Assembly (NCBI GenBank): GCA_028696165.1 | Contig: JAQVHQ010000016.1 | Span: 1-60,333, forward strand | Length of the DNA: 60,333 nucleotides | Reading direction: 5' to 3' | Source of the DNA: Lachnospiraceae bacterium | Lineage (GTDB): Bacteria > Bacillota > Clostridia > Lachnospirales > Lachnospiraceae | Part shown: positions 25,483-36,054 of the stretch, piece by piece | How positions within the stretch are numbered: position 1 is the first letter of the stretch | Layout: every line of letters starts with the position of its first letter | Program-made: the position numbers and the translations under genes | The notes under the pieces: generated by a model | The model's database searches: none | Seen by the model: only the letters and a program-made list of their open reading frames with translations | Told to the model about the DNA's origin: nothing

Positions 25483-26671
25483 CCTTATCCTCCTTAGCAG
25501 CTGCCCTGCCGGCCAATGCCCCTGATGTCCAGGCCCACTGCAGATTATAACCGCCGCACGCTCCATCGATATCTAAGACTTCACCGGTGAAATATAGATT
25601 CTTTCTCTTTTTAGACTCCATAGTATGTACTTCAATCTCATCAGTAAGTACACCGCCGCTCATTACCTGTGCATGGTCTGCTCCCAATGTTTTGTCCACA
25701 TGAAATACAAAAGATTTCAGTTTCTCAGCCTGTTCTTTACAATTACCGGTATCCTGTCTTAAAATCGGAATCAGTTTCTTCGGGAATATCCCCACCAAAA
25801 GATCTTCGTAGCGTTTATAAGGACAACCCTTCATACGGGTCTCTAAAAATACGATCAACTGCTCCAAAGAAAAATCAGGCATAAAATCAATAATCAAATT
25901 TACAGGCAGCCCCTCTTCTTTAACTCTGGCAATATACCGGCTCAACTGAAAAACCGGAATTCCTGATATTCCATAATCGGTCATCTGAAGTTCTCCAGAC
26001 TCTCCGATTAATGTCATACCATTAATTTCCAATGTGACTTTTGCTTCCACTCGAACTCCGGCCCATTTTCCATAGTAAGAATCCAGCCCTTTCACAGGCA
26101 CCAGTGCCGGAAGCGGTTTTATAATCTGATGTCCAAAATTCTCTGCAAGCCTATACCCGCTGTCTCCGGAACCTTCTATCAAAGATGCACTGCTTCCGGC
26201 AGCTACGATAACAGCATCCGCTTCATACTGCCAGTTATCTGTGAATACAAGAAATGCATCTCCCTGATTTTTAACAGCAGTCACCTGTTCCATAGACTTT
26301 AACTTTACTTTTAAACTGCGTGCTTTCATTTCCAACAGTTCTAAAACTGTGGAAGCCTGTTCACTATGAGGATAAATGTAGCCATTTTTATTCTTTGTAT
26401 ACACTCCTATAGCGGAAAAGAAAGCCATGGTATCAGCCATTGTAAAATCATGCAAGGCATCTTTTGCAAAACCAGGGGTTGTCCCTCTATAGGAAGTTTT
26501 TCTGATTTCACTGTTTGTAAGATTACATTTGCCGTTACCTGTGCATAAGAGTTTCTTACCAAATCGATTGTTTTGTTCTAATACAGTCACAGAAGCACCA
26601 CCTGCAGCTGCATATATTGCAGCTATAAGTCCAGAGGCACCTCCGCCTACTATCACAACTTTTTTACTCAT
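25475..26671 (-). CDS. HI0933/BaiN-family flavoprotein
   Basis: A 398-residue FAD enzyme with an N-terminal Rossmann motif (VIVGGGASGLIAAIYAA), the family block NRFGKKLLCTGNGKCNLTN, and a C-terminal FTGEVLDIDGACGGYN segment. The family includes RdsA-like proteins and BaiN, proposed to act on unsaturated bile acids; most members have no proven substrate. It is translationally coupled to the next flavoprotein gene. Confidence 0.88.
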   Translation of the reverse strand: MSKKVVIVGGGASGLIAAIYAAAGGASVTVLEQNNRFGKKLLCTGNGKCNLTNSEIRKTSYRGTTPGFAKDALHDFTMADTMAFFSAIGVYTKNKNGYIYPHSEQASTVLELLEMKARSLKVKLKSMEQVTAVKNQGDAFLVFTDNWQYEADAVIVAAGSSASLIEGSGDSGYRLAENFGHQIIKPLPALVPVKGLDSYYGKWAGVRVEAKVTLEINGMTLIGESGELQMTDYGISGIPVFQLSRYIARVKEEGLPVNLIIDFMPDFSLEQLIVFLETRMKGCPYKRYEDLLVGIFPKKLIPILRQDTGNCKEQAEKLKSFVFHVDKTLGADHAQVMSGGVLTDEIEVHTMESKKRKNLYFTGEVLDIDGACGGYNLQWAWTSGALAGRAAAKEDKDD

Positions 26672-26680
26672 AAAGTCTCC

Positions 26681-27976
26681 TTATACCGGAATGGAAGTGA
26701 TTACATGGTCATCAAGAAGCTGTTGAACTGATTTTAAGATTCCAAGTTTTGCATGATACCAGGTTAATCCTCCCTGGAAGTATACTGCATAAGGCGGTGT
26801 GATTGGACCGTCTGCACTTAATTCTATAGACGAACCCTGTACAAAAGCCCCTGCTGCCATAATGACATCATGATCATAACCAGGCATGTCCCATGGTTCC
26901 GGTGTGACAAAACTGTCAACCGGAGCTGCACTTTGAATTCCCTTGCAAAATGAAATTACCCCTTCCGGTTTTCCAAAAGTAACTGCCTGAATGATATCAT
27001 GTCTGCTTTCTGTACCATTAGGCACTACAGGAAATCCCAGTGTCTCATAAATTCTAGCTGCAAAAACAGCTCCCTTTAGAGCACCTGCCACTACCGTTGG
27101 GGCAAGGAATAAGCCCTGATAAAATGCCTGGTTCACGCCTAAAGATGCTCCTACTTCTTTGCCAAGTCCTGGGGTTATGAGACGATAAGCTGCATTTTCA
27201 ATATACTCTTCTTTCCCCACAATATATCCACCGATGGGAGCCAGTCCGCCTCCCGGGTTTTTAATCAGAGAGCCTACCATTAAGTCTGCACCCACATCCA
27301 TAGGTTCTGTAACTTCCACAAATTCTCCATAACAGTTATCAACCATACAGATAATATCCGGATTGATATTTTTTATAAAACGAATTAATTCTCCTATTCT
27401 CTCTACAGAAAAAGTAGGTCTCGTCTGATAACCTTTGGAACGCTGAATTGTAGCCATCTTTGTATTCGGGCGAATTGCAGCTTTGATGCCTTCGTAATCA
27501 AAGGCACCTCCTTCAAGCAAATCTACCTGGCGATAAGAGATACCGTATTCTGCCAGAGACCCCTTCGATGGACGAATACCAATGATACTTTCTAAGGTAT
27601 CATATGGTTTTCCGGCTGGTGCTAAAAGTTCATCACCCGGACGTAAGTTTGCTGCAAGCGCAATGGATAATGCATGGGTCCCACAGGTAATCTGTGATCT
27701 TACAAGAGCTGCTTGTCCATGGAACAAGCTCGCATAGACTGCCTCAAGTGTATCTCTGCCCAAATCATTATATCCATAACCGGTGGTTCCTGTTAAACAG
27801 GCTTCACTGACCCGGTTCTCCTGCATAGCCTGAATCACTTTAAGCTGGTTGTATTCTGCTATTTCATCTATCTTTGCAAACCTTTCCTTTAACTCCTTAT
27901 CAAATATCTCTCCAAAGGCAGCAACCTCTTTGGAAATTCCTAATTTCTCATATTGTTCTTCTAAAAATTTTTCCAT
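26681..27976 (-). CDS. Methionine gamma-lyase-like PLP protein (aluminium-resistance family)
   Basis: A 431-residue fold-type I PLP enzyme of PF06838. The likely PLP lysine is in GSLIKNPGGG, and SQITCGTHALS and CMVDNCYGEF are conserved blocks. The family was named for an aluminium-resistance phenotype, but its reaction is unsettled. It lies directly downstream of miaA (1 bp apart), as in many Firmicutes, where the group sits near hfq or miaA. Confidence 0.85.
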   Translation of the reverse strand: MEKFLEEQYEKLGISKEVAAFGEIFDKELKERFAKIDEIAEYNQLKVIQAMQENRVSEACLTGTTGYGYNDLGRDTLEAVYASLFHGQAALVRSQITCGTHALSIALAANLRPGDELLAPAGKPYDTLESIIGIRPSKGSLAEYGISYRQVDLLEGGAFDYEGIKAAIRPNTKMATIQRSKGYQTRPTFSVERIGELIRFIKNINPDIICMVDNCYGEFVEVTEPMDVGADLMVGSLIKNPGGGLAPIGGYIVGKEEYIENAAYRLITPGLGKEVGASLGVNQAFYQGLFLAPTVVAGALKGAVFAARIYETLGFPVVPNGTESRHDIIQAVTFGKPEGVISFCKGIQSAAPVDSFVTPEPWDMPGYDHDVIMAAGAFVQGSSIELSADGPITPPYAVYFQGGLTWYHAKLGILKSVQQLLDDHVITSIPV

Positions 27977-27977
27977 A

Positions 27978-28934
27978 TTAATCTATAATTCCTCGTTTTC
28001 TGCAATTTTCCATCATAAAGTTCAGTATTTCCCGATTATCATAAGCAAACTGATCTTTCTCCACCCAGATAACATCATTTTCTCTTTTAAACCAGGTAAT
28101 CTGGCGTTTGGCAAAGTGTCTGGTATCTCTCTTTAATATTTCCACTGCCTCGTCTAAAGAACATTCCCCTTCCAGATAAGAAAGGATTTCTTTGTATCCC
28201 AGCCCCTGCATAGACACCATCCCCTTGTGACATCCACGTTTTTTCAAATTACGCACTTCCTCCACAAGCCCTTCATCTAACATCTCATCAATTCTCTGAT
28301 TAATCCTTGTATACAAAAGTTCTCTCTTGTCATTTAATACAAAATAGGCGAAATTATAAGGAGAAGTTTTTTGCCTTTCTCTCTGATTGTGAAGTGAAAT
28401 CGGCTCACCCGTTTGATGATAATATTCCAGCGCCCGAATCACTCTCTTTCGATTATTTGCATGTATCTCATCCGCTGAAACAGCATCAATCTGTCTTAAT
28501 AAATCATGGAGATATTCATTCCCTTTTTCTGCTCCCAAAGCTTCCATTTCCATTCTATAAGCTGTATCGCCATCATTTTCTTCAAAATTGATATCTTTAA
28601 CAATAGCCTGAATATAAAACCCGGTACCGCCAACTAAAATAGGGATTTTCCCCTGTTCATAGATTTTTCTCATAGCCTCTTTTGCCATCTGCTGAAAACG
28701 AGCCACATGAAATTCTTCTTCTGGTTCTAATACATCCACCAGAAAATGTCTGATTCCCTGCATCTCTTCTTTTCTGATTTTGGCAGAGCCTATATCCATA
28801 TGACGATAAACCTGCATGGAATCAGCAGAAATAATCTCTCCATTAAGCTGCTTGGCCAAAGCAATCGAAAGACTGGTTTTACCAACGGCTGTTGGTCCTG
28901 TTAATATAATTAATGGTCTTTTTTTATTCATCAT
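27978..28934 (-). CDS. miaA: tRNA dimethylallyltransferase
   Basis: A 318-residue enzyme that prenylates A37 of tRNAs reading UNN codons; MiaB then thiomethylates the product. The Walker A-like GPTAVGKTSLS, the DSMQVYRHMDIGSAK block, GGTGFYIQA and the RDTRHFAKRQITWF region are all present. It overlaps mutL by 4 bases. The substrate-chain partner miaB is in the same presumed operon, about 4.7 kb upstream. Confidence 0.95.
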   Translation of the reverse strand: MMNKKRPLIILTGPTAVGKTSLSIALAKQLNGEIISADSMQVYRHMDIGSAKIRKEEMQGIRHFLVDVLEPEEEFHVARFQQMAKEAMRKIYEQGKIPILVGGTGFYIQAIVKDINFEENDGDTAYRMEMEALGAEKGNEYLHDLLRQIDAVSADEIHANNRKRVIRALEYYHQTGEPISLHNQRERQKTSPYNFAYFVLNDKRELLYTRINQRIDEMLDEGLVEEVRNLKKRGCHKGMVSMQGLGYKEILSYLEGECSLDEAVEILKRDTRHFAKRQITWFKRENDVIWVEKDQFAYDNREILNFMMENCRKRGIID

Positions 28935-30937
28935 AAGATTCTCTTAAACTTCTTTTCTAATTCATATTTACTCATAGACACTATAGTTGGGCGTCCATGG
29001 GGACAATGGTAAGGATTTTCTAAGGTTAAAAGTTCTGTAAACAGATTTTCCATTTCTAACTGTGATAAGTTCTGATTTCCTTTTACAGCTGCTTTACATG
29101 CCATAGATGCTATCTTGTCTGTCAGAATTTCTTCTGGTTTTCCGGAAAGTTCCTCCTGTAGATAATCCAGCATTTCCGTAAATAAATCTCCTTTTGTGAG
29201 GTCTGACAACTGGTTTGGAACTCCACTGATTGAATATTCTTTTCCTCCAAAACAGGTAATCTCAAATCCCAGACGTTTGAATATATTCTTATTTTCTTCC
29301 AGTACCACAATCTGTTCGCTGGTCAGACTCACGATAACAGGCGGGCTAATCTGCTGGGAAAGTACTTCTTCCTGTAAAATCTCCTTCTTCATGCGTTCAT
29401 ATAATACTTTCTCATGAGCTGCATGCTGGTCAATGATAAAAAGCTTTTCTTCATATTCAATTAACCAATAGGTTTTAAAGAGCTGACCTATAATACGATG
29501 GGACTTGACGGCTTCCTTCGATAATAATGGATGTGAAAAGAGTTCCTGCTGTTTTCCGTAAGCAATCTCTTCCTTTACCCGAGTGGCCTCTTCCTGCTCC
29601 AATAACCGGCTGCGTTCGATTTTCTCGAATGGTTCTGGCAGTCTGCTTTTTACCGGTTCCTCCGGTTTTATACATTGCTCCAGTTTTGTGTCTTTCTCCG
29701 GTTCCTGTTTTATTATCTGTTCTCCAGTTTTTTTAGGGAAAGCTGTTTCCAGTTCACTGCTCTTTGTAACATCCAAATGTATTACTGCAGTTGGATTATC
29801 CATCTTCTTACGATTAGCTTGCTCTGTAACATCCGTAGTTTTTTCATTTTCCAACTGCTGTCTTTGTTCTGTCTGTTTTACCGGTTCTCTCTGCTGTTCT
29901 TTTTGCTGTTCTCTCTTCTTATTTCCAAAATCAATTTCAGGAATCAGATCTTTATGTGCAAGTCCCTGAGAGATGCAATGATAGATACTGTGGTACATAC
30001 GCTCCTGATTTTGAAAACGAAGTTCCATCTTAGTTGGATGTACATTAATATCTACCTCTTCCGGCTCCATCTGAATAAATAAAGCTGTAAATGGATATTT
30101 ATGCTGCATCATAAATGGGCGGTAGGCATCCTCAATGGCCTTGGCAATAATACGACTTTTTATATACCGGCCATTCACGTAATAGTTTTCAAAATTACGA
30201 TTACCTCTGGATATAATTGGTTTTCCGATAAAACCGGTGATTTTCATCTCATATTTTTCGTAATCGATTTCCTGGAGTTCTCTTGTAATCTCTCTGCCAT
30301 ATATCTGATAAATCACATCTTTTAGCTGTCCATTCCCGGATGTATGAAGTTTATTCTGACCATTTACAATATAATGAAAAGAAACCTGTGGATGAGAAAG
30401 GGCAAGCTGTTCTATATAGCTGCTGATATATCCGGCTTCTGTCGTTGGTGTCTTTAAGAATTTTGCTCTGGCCGGGGTGTTGAAAAAAAGATTTCTCACT
30501 AAAAATGTAGTTCCATCAGGAGCTCCAATATCTTCCCTGGCCTTTTCATCTCCACCTTCGATGATATAACGGCTGCCCATAAATGCCTCAGGAGTTTTTG
30601 TGATTAACTCCACCTGAGAAATAGCAGCAATACTCGACAATGCTTCACCGCGAAATCCAAGAGAATAGATATGATGCAGGTCTTTTGCAGAAGTGATTTT
30701 ACTGGTCGCATGGCGCATAAAAGCTGTCTGAATCTGCTCTTTTGGAATTCCGCTTCCATTATCGGTAATACGAATAAAGGAAATTCCTCCATCTTTTATC
30801 TCAACAGTAACTGCATTACTTCCTGCATCGATAGCATTTTCCACCAGTTCCTTTACAACAGAAGAAGGCCGTTCTACGACTTCTCCTGCTGCAATCTGAT
30901 CTATGGTATTTTTATCTAACACATGTATTTCGTTCAT
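28931..30937 (-). CDS. mutL: DNA mismatch repair protein MutL
   Basis: A 668-residue GHKL ATPase. The N-terminal ATPase motifs include ENAIDAGS, DNGSGI, and GFRGEALSSI, followed by NVHPTK. A long charged Glu/Lys/Gln linker (about 335-470) leads to the C-terminal dimerisation and endonuclease domain with DQHAAHEKVLYE, ACKAAVKGN and CPHGRPT. DQHAAHE and CPHGRP place it among nicking MutLs. It follows mutS by 17 bp. Confidence 0.95.
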   Translation of the reverse strand: MNEIHVLDKNTIDQIAAGEVVERPSSVVKELVENAIDAGSNAVTVEIKDGGISFIRITDNGSGIPKEQIQTAFMRHATSKITSAKDLHHIYSLGFRGEALSSIAAISQVELITKTPEAFMGSRYIIEGGDEKAREDIGAPDGTTFLVRNLFFNTPARAKFLKTPTTEAGYISSYIEQLALSHPQVSFHYIVNGQNKLHTSGNGQLKDVIYQIYGREITRELQEIDYEKYEMKITGFIGKPIISRGNRNFENYYVNGRYIKSRIIAKAIEDAYRPFMMQHKYPFTALFIQMEPEEVDINVHPTKMELRFQNQERMYHSIYHCISQGLAHKDLIPEIDFGNKKREQQKEQQREPVKQTEQRQQLENEKTTDVTEQANRKKMDNPTAVIHLDVTKSSELETAFPKKTGEQIIKQEPEKDTKLEQCIKPEEPVKSRLPEPFEKIERSRLLEQEEATRVKEEIAYGKQQELFSHPLLSKEAVKSHRIIGQLFKTYWLIEYEEKLFIIDQHAAHEKVLYERMKKEILQEEVLSQQISPPVIVSLTSEQIVVLEENKNIFKRLGFEITCFGGKEYSISGVPNQLSDLTKGDLFTEMLDYLQEELSGKPEEILTDKIASMACKAAVKGNQNLSQLEMENLFTELLTLENPYHCPHGRPTIVSMSKYELEKKFKRIL

Positions 30938-30954
30938 TAAGCATTCTCCTCATA

Positions 30955-33603
30955 CTACCAACGGTTTTTCAGCTTGTTCTGCAGACGGTAAATCGTATTT
31001 AAGGCCTCCATTGGTGTCAGATTTCCCACATCAATAGTTTTTAATTCTTCCAGAATATCGGTATCCTGAACAGTATCAAATAAAGACATCTGCTCTAAAT
31101 CCACTTCGTCATACACAACTGACTTTTTCTTCTGTTTCGGCATAGTTAAATCAGCGACTGCGCTGGTGATATCAGCATCACTTAATTCATTGACCAGTTC
31201 TTTTGCTCTTTGAATAACTGACTCAGGAACTCCAGCCAGTTTTGCCACCTGGATACCGTAACTTTTGTCAGCCCCGCCTTTCACAATCTTTCGTAAAAAT
31301 ACAATATCGTCGCCCTTTTCCTTTACCGCGATACAGTAATTATTAACACCAGGGATTTTCCCTTCCAACTCGGTAAGTTCATGATAATGGGTTGCAAACA
31401 ATGTTTTTGCACCCAGTACTTTTGTATTGCTGATATGTTCCACTACCGCCCATGCGATACTTAACCCATCAAAGGTACTGGTTCCTCGTCCAATCTCATC
31501 CAGAATTAAGAGACTGTTACTGGTAGCATTTCTTAATATATTCGCCACTTCCGTCATCTCAACCATGAAGGTACTCTGTCCACTGGCCAGATCATCTGAG
31601 GCTCCTACCCTTGTGAAAATGCGGTCTACAATTCCGATTTTAGCCGATTTTGCAGGCACAAAGGAACCCAGTTGGGCCATAAGGACAATCAGCGCAGTCT
31701 GACGCATATACGTAGACTTACCAGCCATATTAGGTCCCGTAATAATAGAAACCCGGGATTTATTATTATCCAGATAAGTATCATTCGCAATAAACATATC
31801 ATTCGTTATCATCTGTTCTACTACCGGATGGCGTCCATCTTTTATGTCTAATACGCCCTTGTTGTTAATCACCGGACGACAATAATGATTGCGTTCTGCC
31901 ACTACGGACAGGGATGTAAAGACATCCAGCCGTGCTACCGCCTTTGCTGTCTTCTGTATACGTATCACCTGAGAAGATATCTTGTCTCGTATACCTACAA
32001 ATATCTCATATTCCAGGGCATACAGTTTATCTTCTGCTCCAAGGATTAAGTCTTCTAATTCTTTCAGCCGTGGTGTTATATAACGTTCTGCATTGGTAAG
32101 TGTCTGTTTTCTGGTATAGTATTCCGGCACTAAATCTTTAAAAGAATTGGTAACCTCCAGATAATATCCAAAAACTTTGTTATATTTGATTTTCAGATTC
32201 TTTATCTGGGTTTTTTCACGCTCTTCGGATTCTAACTGTGCAAGCCAGCCTTTTCCCTCAGTTTTGGCATGACGGTAATTATCCACATCTTCATTATAAC
32301 CATCTTTGATAATTCCGCCTTCCTTCATCGCCAGTGGCGGTTCTTCACATATAGCATGGTCGATAAGTTCATAAATATCTGCCAAATCATCCAAATCTTC
32401 TTCAATATTTTGTAATAGTTCACATTGGAAACTCTTTAACTGCTGTTTAATAAAAGGAAGCATGTACAGAGAAGAACGAAAGGCAATTAAATCTCTTGGA
32501 GTTGCGGACTGATAAGTAATCCTGGTAACTAATCGCTCCAGGTCATAAATAGGATTTAGATATTCTCTTATTTCTTCTCTTGTAATTGCATTTTTATTTA
32601 ATTCTTCAATTGCATCCAGACGCTGGTTAATCTCTTCTGTTTCAATAAGTGGCTGCTCTACATAATTTCGAAGTGTCCTTGCACCCATGGCTGTCTTTGT
32701 CTTGTCTAACACCCAAAGCAGCGACCCTCTCTTCTTTTTCTCACGCAAAGTCTCAACCAATTCCAGGTTACGTCTTGAAGAACTGTCAATGAGCATAAAA
32801 CGATCCGTCGAATAAGGCTGAATCGTTGTCATATGAGAGAGCGAATTTTTCTGTGTTTCTAGAAGATACTGAAAAAGAGCTCCGGCGGCCAATACACCGC
32901 AATCATAATCTTTTAATCCCAATCCTTCTAAGGATGCTATTTTAAAATGATCTTTAATCGTCCGTTCACAGATGGTATCATCAAAATAAAAAGCTTCCAG
33001 TGTATGAATACGCACGTTCGTCCTGTGGTAAAGCTCATCTACATCCAGTCCGCTCATTAAAAGAGCTTCATTACTGATAATCTCCACCGGAGTAAATTTA
33101 TTGATTTCATCCAGAAGTTTACGTTCCAAATCTACTTCCGTAACCATACAGTCTCCTGTAGTCACATCTGCTATGGCAATACCGTAATTATCCTCAGTAT
33201 ATACAATACACATGATATAATTATTCTTCTTTTCATCTAATGTCTGTGTATTTAAGTTCGTTCCAGGTGTTACTACCCGGATCACTTCTCGTTTGACCAT
33301 TCCCTTGGCAGTCTTAGGATCTTCAACCTGTTCGCAGATAGCGACCTTATATCCCTTCTCAATCAAACGGCTGATATATGTCTCTGCCGCATGGTAAGGG
33401 ATTCCGCACATAGGAGCCCTCGCCTCTAATCCGCAATCTTTTCCAGTCAGGGTTAATTCTAATTCTTTGGAAACTGTCTTAGCATCTTCAAAAAACATCT
33501 CATAGAAATCACCCAGACGGTAAAAGATGATACAATCGTTATATTCCTCTTTTGTCTTTAAATAGTGCTGCATCATTGGTGAAATTGCCACTTTTCTTAC
33601 CAT
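30955..33603 (-). CDS. mutS: DNA mismatch repair protein MutS
   Basis: An 882-residue mismatch sensor. The N-terminal mismatch-binding domain carries the Phe-x-Glu wedge (GDFYEMFF). The C-terminal ATPase has GPNMAGKSTYMRQ (Walker A), LLILDEIGRGTSTFDG (Walker B) and LFATHYHEL. The dimerisation tail ends the protein. The ribosome site is weak (AAGG close to the ATG), which suggests coupling to miaB, 12 bp upstream. Confidence 0.97.
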   Translation of the reverse strand: MVRKVAISPMMQHYLKTKEEYNDCIIFYRLGDFYEMFFEDAKTVSKELELTLTGKDCGLEARAPMCGIPYHAAETYISRLIEKGYKVAICEQVEDPKTAKGMVKREVIRVVTPGTNLNTQTLDEKKNNYIMCIVYTEDNYGIAIADVTTGDCMVTEVDLERKLLDEINKFTPVEIISNEALLMSGLDVDELYHRTNVRIHTLEAFYFDDTICERTIKDHFKIASLEGLGLKDYDCGVLAAGALFQYLLETQKNSLSHMTTIQPYSTDRFMLIDSSSRRNLELVETLREKKKRGSLLWVLDKTKTAMGARTLRNYVEQPLIETEEINQRLDAIEELNKNAITREEIREYLNPIYDLERLVTRITYQSATPRDLIAFRSSLYMLPFIKQQLKSFQCELLQNIEEDLDDLADIYELIDHAICEEPPLAMKEGGIIKDGYNEDVDNYRHAKTEGKGWLAQLESEEREKTQIKNLKIKYNKVFGYYLEVTNSFKDLVPEYYTRKQTLTNAERYITPRLKELEDLILGAEDKLYALEYEIFVGIRDKISSQVIRIQKTAKAVARLDVFTSLSVVAERNHYCRPVINNKGVLDIKDGRHPVVEQMITNDMFIANDTYLDNNKSRVSIITGPNMAGKSTYMRQTALIVLMAQLGSFVPAKSAKIGIVDRIFTRVGASDDLASGQSTFMVEMTEVANILRNATSNSLLILDEIGRGTSTFDGLSIAWAVVEHISNTKVLGAKTLFATHYHELTELEGKIPGVNNYCIAVKEKGDDIVFLRKIVKGGADKSYGIQVAKLAGVPESVIQRAKELVNELSDADITSAVADLTMPKQKKKSVVYDEVDLEQMSLFDTVQDTDILEELKTIDVGNLTPMEALNTIYRLQNKLKNRW

Positions 33604-33615
33604 CCTTATCTATCT

Positions 33616-35082
33616 TTAAGCGATTTTTCCTATATAATAAAATCCTTTGCATTCCTCTAAGCTTACCTGATATAAATTTCCTATCATCGAAGCATCGCCC
33701 GGAAAATGTACCAGCAGATTGTTGCTCATACGTCCCGTCACCATACTCTCATCCTGCGTATTCATCTCTTCAACCAGAACCTGCTGCACGGTACCTGTAT
33801 AGCGTGCAGACATCTCTCTTGATATCTTTTGCACACGGTCTAAGAGTCTGTCAAAACGGTCTTTTATCACATCTTCTGGAATCTGTTCTTCCATAGCAGC
33901 AGCCGGAGTACCGGTTCTTCTGGAATAGATAAAGGTAAATGCACTGTCATAACGTACCTTCTCTACCAAATCCATGGTATCTAAGAAGTCTTCTTCCGTC
34001 TCTCCCGGGAATCCCACGATAATGTCTGTAGTAAGTGAAATATCCGGAATCGCTTTTCGAATCTTTTCCACCAGATTTAAATACTGTTCCTTGGTATAAT
34101 GGCGATTCATCTTCTCTAAAATTGCAGAACTTCCAGACTGTACCGGAAGATGCAGATGTGAACAGATCTTTTTACTTTTTGCCATCACTTCAATAAGCTC
34201 ATCCGACAAATCTTTTGGATGCGATGTCATAAAACGGATTCTCTTTAATCCCTCTATTTTTTCTATTTCCCGAAGCAGTTGTGCAAAGGTTATGGGATTA
34301 TCCAGGTTTTTTCCATAGGAATTGACATTCTGTCCTAACAGCATAATCTCTACTACGCCATCAGCGACAAGCTGTTCTATCTCCCGGATGATATCAATCG
34401 GATTACGGCTGCGTTCTCTGCCCCGCACATAGGGTACGATACAGTAACTACAGAAATTGTTGCATCCAAACATAATGTTGACTCCTGATTTAAAGGAGAA
34501 TTTGCGCTCGCTGGGAAGATTTTCAACGATTTTATCCGTATCTTTCCAGATATCAATGACCATACGGTTTGATTCAAATCTGGTAACTAAAAGTTCAGCG
34601 AATTTGTAAATATTATGAGTTCCAAAAATCAAGTCCACAAAACGGTAACTCTTTTTCAATTTTTCTACAACATGTGTTTCCTGCATCATACATCCGCACA
34701 AACCAATCATCATGTGTGGGTTTTTCTTTTTTAAACTGTGAAGGAAGCCAAGACGTCCATATACTCTCTGATTTGCATTCTCTCTGACAGTACAGGTATT
34801 ATAGATGACAAAATCAGCATGCTCATCATCGAGTTCTTCATAACCGATTAATTCTAAGATTCCCACAAGTTTTTCACTGTCTCTTGCGTTCATCTGACAA
34901 CCGAAAGTCACCGTATTACAAGTAAGTTTTCTTCCGATTTTTTCACTTATACTGCTGACATATTCTCTTGCTTTTTTTATATACCAGTATTGTCTCATGG
35001 TCTCATCTTCTGCAGATGGTGCTTTACTTAAATCTATATTTTCTAAAATACTTTCTAACTGTTCTTTTGTTAAATTATTCAT
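33616..35082 (-). CDS. miaB: tRNA-2-methylthio-N6-isopentenyladenosine synthase
   Basis: A 488-residue radical-SAM methylthiotransferase. The N-terminal UPF0004 domain contributes cluster cysteines (TFGCQMN, YNTCTVRE, CGCMMQE). The radical-SAM motif is CNNFCSYC (C-x3-C-x2-C), followed by VRGRERSR, and the protein ends in a TRAM domain. The start is placed at the Met after GAAAGGAACTAATA; an upstream extension of 20 codons would run back through the promoter. Confidence 0.95.
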   Translation of the reverse strand: MNNLTKEQLESILENIDLSKAPSAEDETMRQYWYIKKAREYVSSISEKIGRKLTCNTVTFGCQMNARDSEKLVGILELIGYEELDDEHADFVIYNTCTVRENANQRVYGRLGFLHSLKKKNPHMMIGLCGCMMQETHVVEKLKKSYRFVDLIFGTHNIYKFAELLVTRFESNRMVIDIWKDTDKIVENLPSERKFSFKSGVNIMFGCNNFCSYCIVPYVRGRERSRNPIDIIREIEQLVADGVVEIMLLGQNVNSYGKNLDNPITFAQLLREIEKIEGLKRIRFMTSHPKDLSDELIEVMAKSKKICSHLHLPVQSGSSAILEKMNRHYTKEQYLNLVEKIRKAIPDISLTTDIIVGFPGETEEDFLDTMDLVEKVRYDSAFTFIYSRRTGTPAAAMEEQIPEDVIKDRFDRLLDRVQKISREMSARYTGTVQQVLVEEMNTQDESMVTGRMSNNLLVHFPGDASMIGNLYQVSLEECKGFYYIGKIA

Positions 35083-35113
35083 TATTAGTTCCTTTCTATG
35101 TGCATACGGATTC

Positions 35114-35142
35114 ATTATAACAATCTGAATATTAAAATGCAA
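35114..35142 (-). promoter_or_regulatory. Promoter of the miaB-mutS-mutL-miaA operon
   Basis: TTGCAT, a 17-bp spacer and consensus TATAAT on the minus strand, 32 bp before the chosen miaB start. Confidence 0.7.
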
Positions 35143-35163
35143 TAAAAAATGCTTATTCCAAAC

Positions 35164-36054
35164 CTATTCCAACATAGCGATGACTCCCAATGGAATTTCC
35201 ATAAGTTCCTGCCAGGTATCACTTTGATATCTGCAGTCATTAGGAAAATCCACAAAGTCATCTAAAGTTTCTATGGTGATTGCTGGTTTTCCAATGCTCT
35301 CTGCATAATATTGGACCGTATTGCCGCCTCCGAACACAGAGGACAATTCATCCTCAGGTTCTCCCAGCTTATATTTTGACAACTGCTGCATATACGCAGC
35401 AAAGTTATAAGCCTGTGCGTTATATTCCTCTGACATGGCATTTCTGTAATAATATATAATTCTTCCTCTGGAATGAAAATCCAGGTATATTTCCGAATCA
35501 TATTCTTGAAAAAGCCGCATCAACACCTGAGTTTCATTTTCACTGCCTGGATATTCCGATGACATGCTTCTGTGATAAAAGGAACATGGAAAATTACGAT
35601 TTATATCCACTCCTCTTGCATTTGCTTTCCAATATGTATGATTAATCTGTCTTATTTTTGCGTTTTGCCGATATACAGGATTTCGTATCTGTCCAAACCC
35701 TTCCGTTGCAATTACATATCCATCCGGATTTGCTATGGGAATCATTAATATCCTGTATTGTTCTAGTAATTGTGCGGTATTCATTTGATTAATACTTTTC
35801 CGTTCCTTTGCACACTCCCCATAATATTGCGCCATATGTAAAAGCAAAATAGGATTGATACTCTCTCTTCCGTGAACTCCAGCTGTGCAGATAATGGACG
35901 GTTTGCCTTTCCCCACTATAAGAAGCCGAATGCTTCTCATATCATGACTGATTCCCAATTCTCTCATCTGCATCCATTCCGGGTAGGTATCCACAAGTTC
36001 GTCCATAAGTTCCAACAATTTTTCATATGTGTAATTTTGATTTAAAGTAATCAT
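35164..36054 (-). CDS. M14-family zinc carboxypeptidase
   Basis: A 296-residue metallopeptidase. Zinc ligands are His and Glu in VHGRES and a second His in LDFHSRG. NPDGY, NRNFPC and the catalytic Glu in AITIETLDD complete the M14 pattern. There is no signal peptide, so it appears cytosolic, as with enzymes that trim peptidoglycan-derived gamma-D-Glu-mDAP peptides; that substrate is inference. The start follows AAGGAGGGG, which can be locked in a hairpin. Confidence 0.88.
   Translation of the reverse strand: MITLNQNYTYEKLLELMDELVDTYPEWMQMRELGISHDMRSIRLLIVGKGKPSIICTAGVHGRESINPILLLHMAQYYGECAKERKSINQMNTAQLLEQYRILMIPIANPDGYVIATEGFGQIRNPVYRQNAKIRQINHTYWKANARGVDINRNFPCSFYHRSMSSEYPGSENETQVLMRLFQEYDSEIYLDFHSRGRIIYYYRNAMSEEYNAQAYNFAAYMQQLSKYKLGEPEDELSSVFGGGNTVQYYAESIGKPAITIETLDDFVDFPNDCRYQSDTWQELMEIPLGVIAMLE

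Noticed and set aside
29527-30082. Several long plus-strand frames opposite mutL
   Set aside because: They arise from the repetitive Glu/Lys/Gln linker codons of MutL read antisense; the mutL frame is continuous and conserved.
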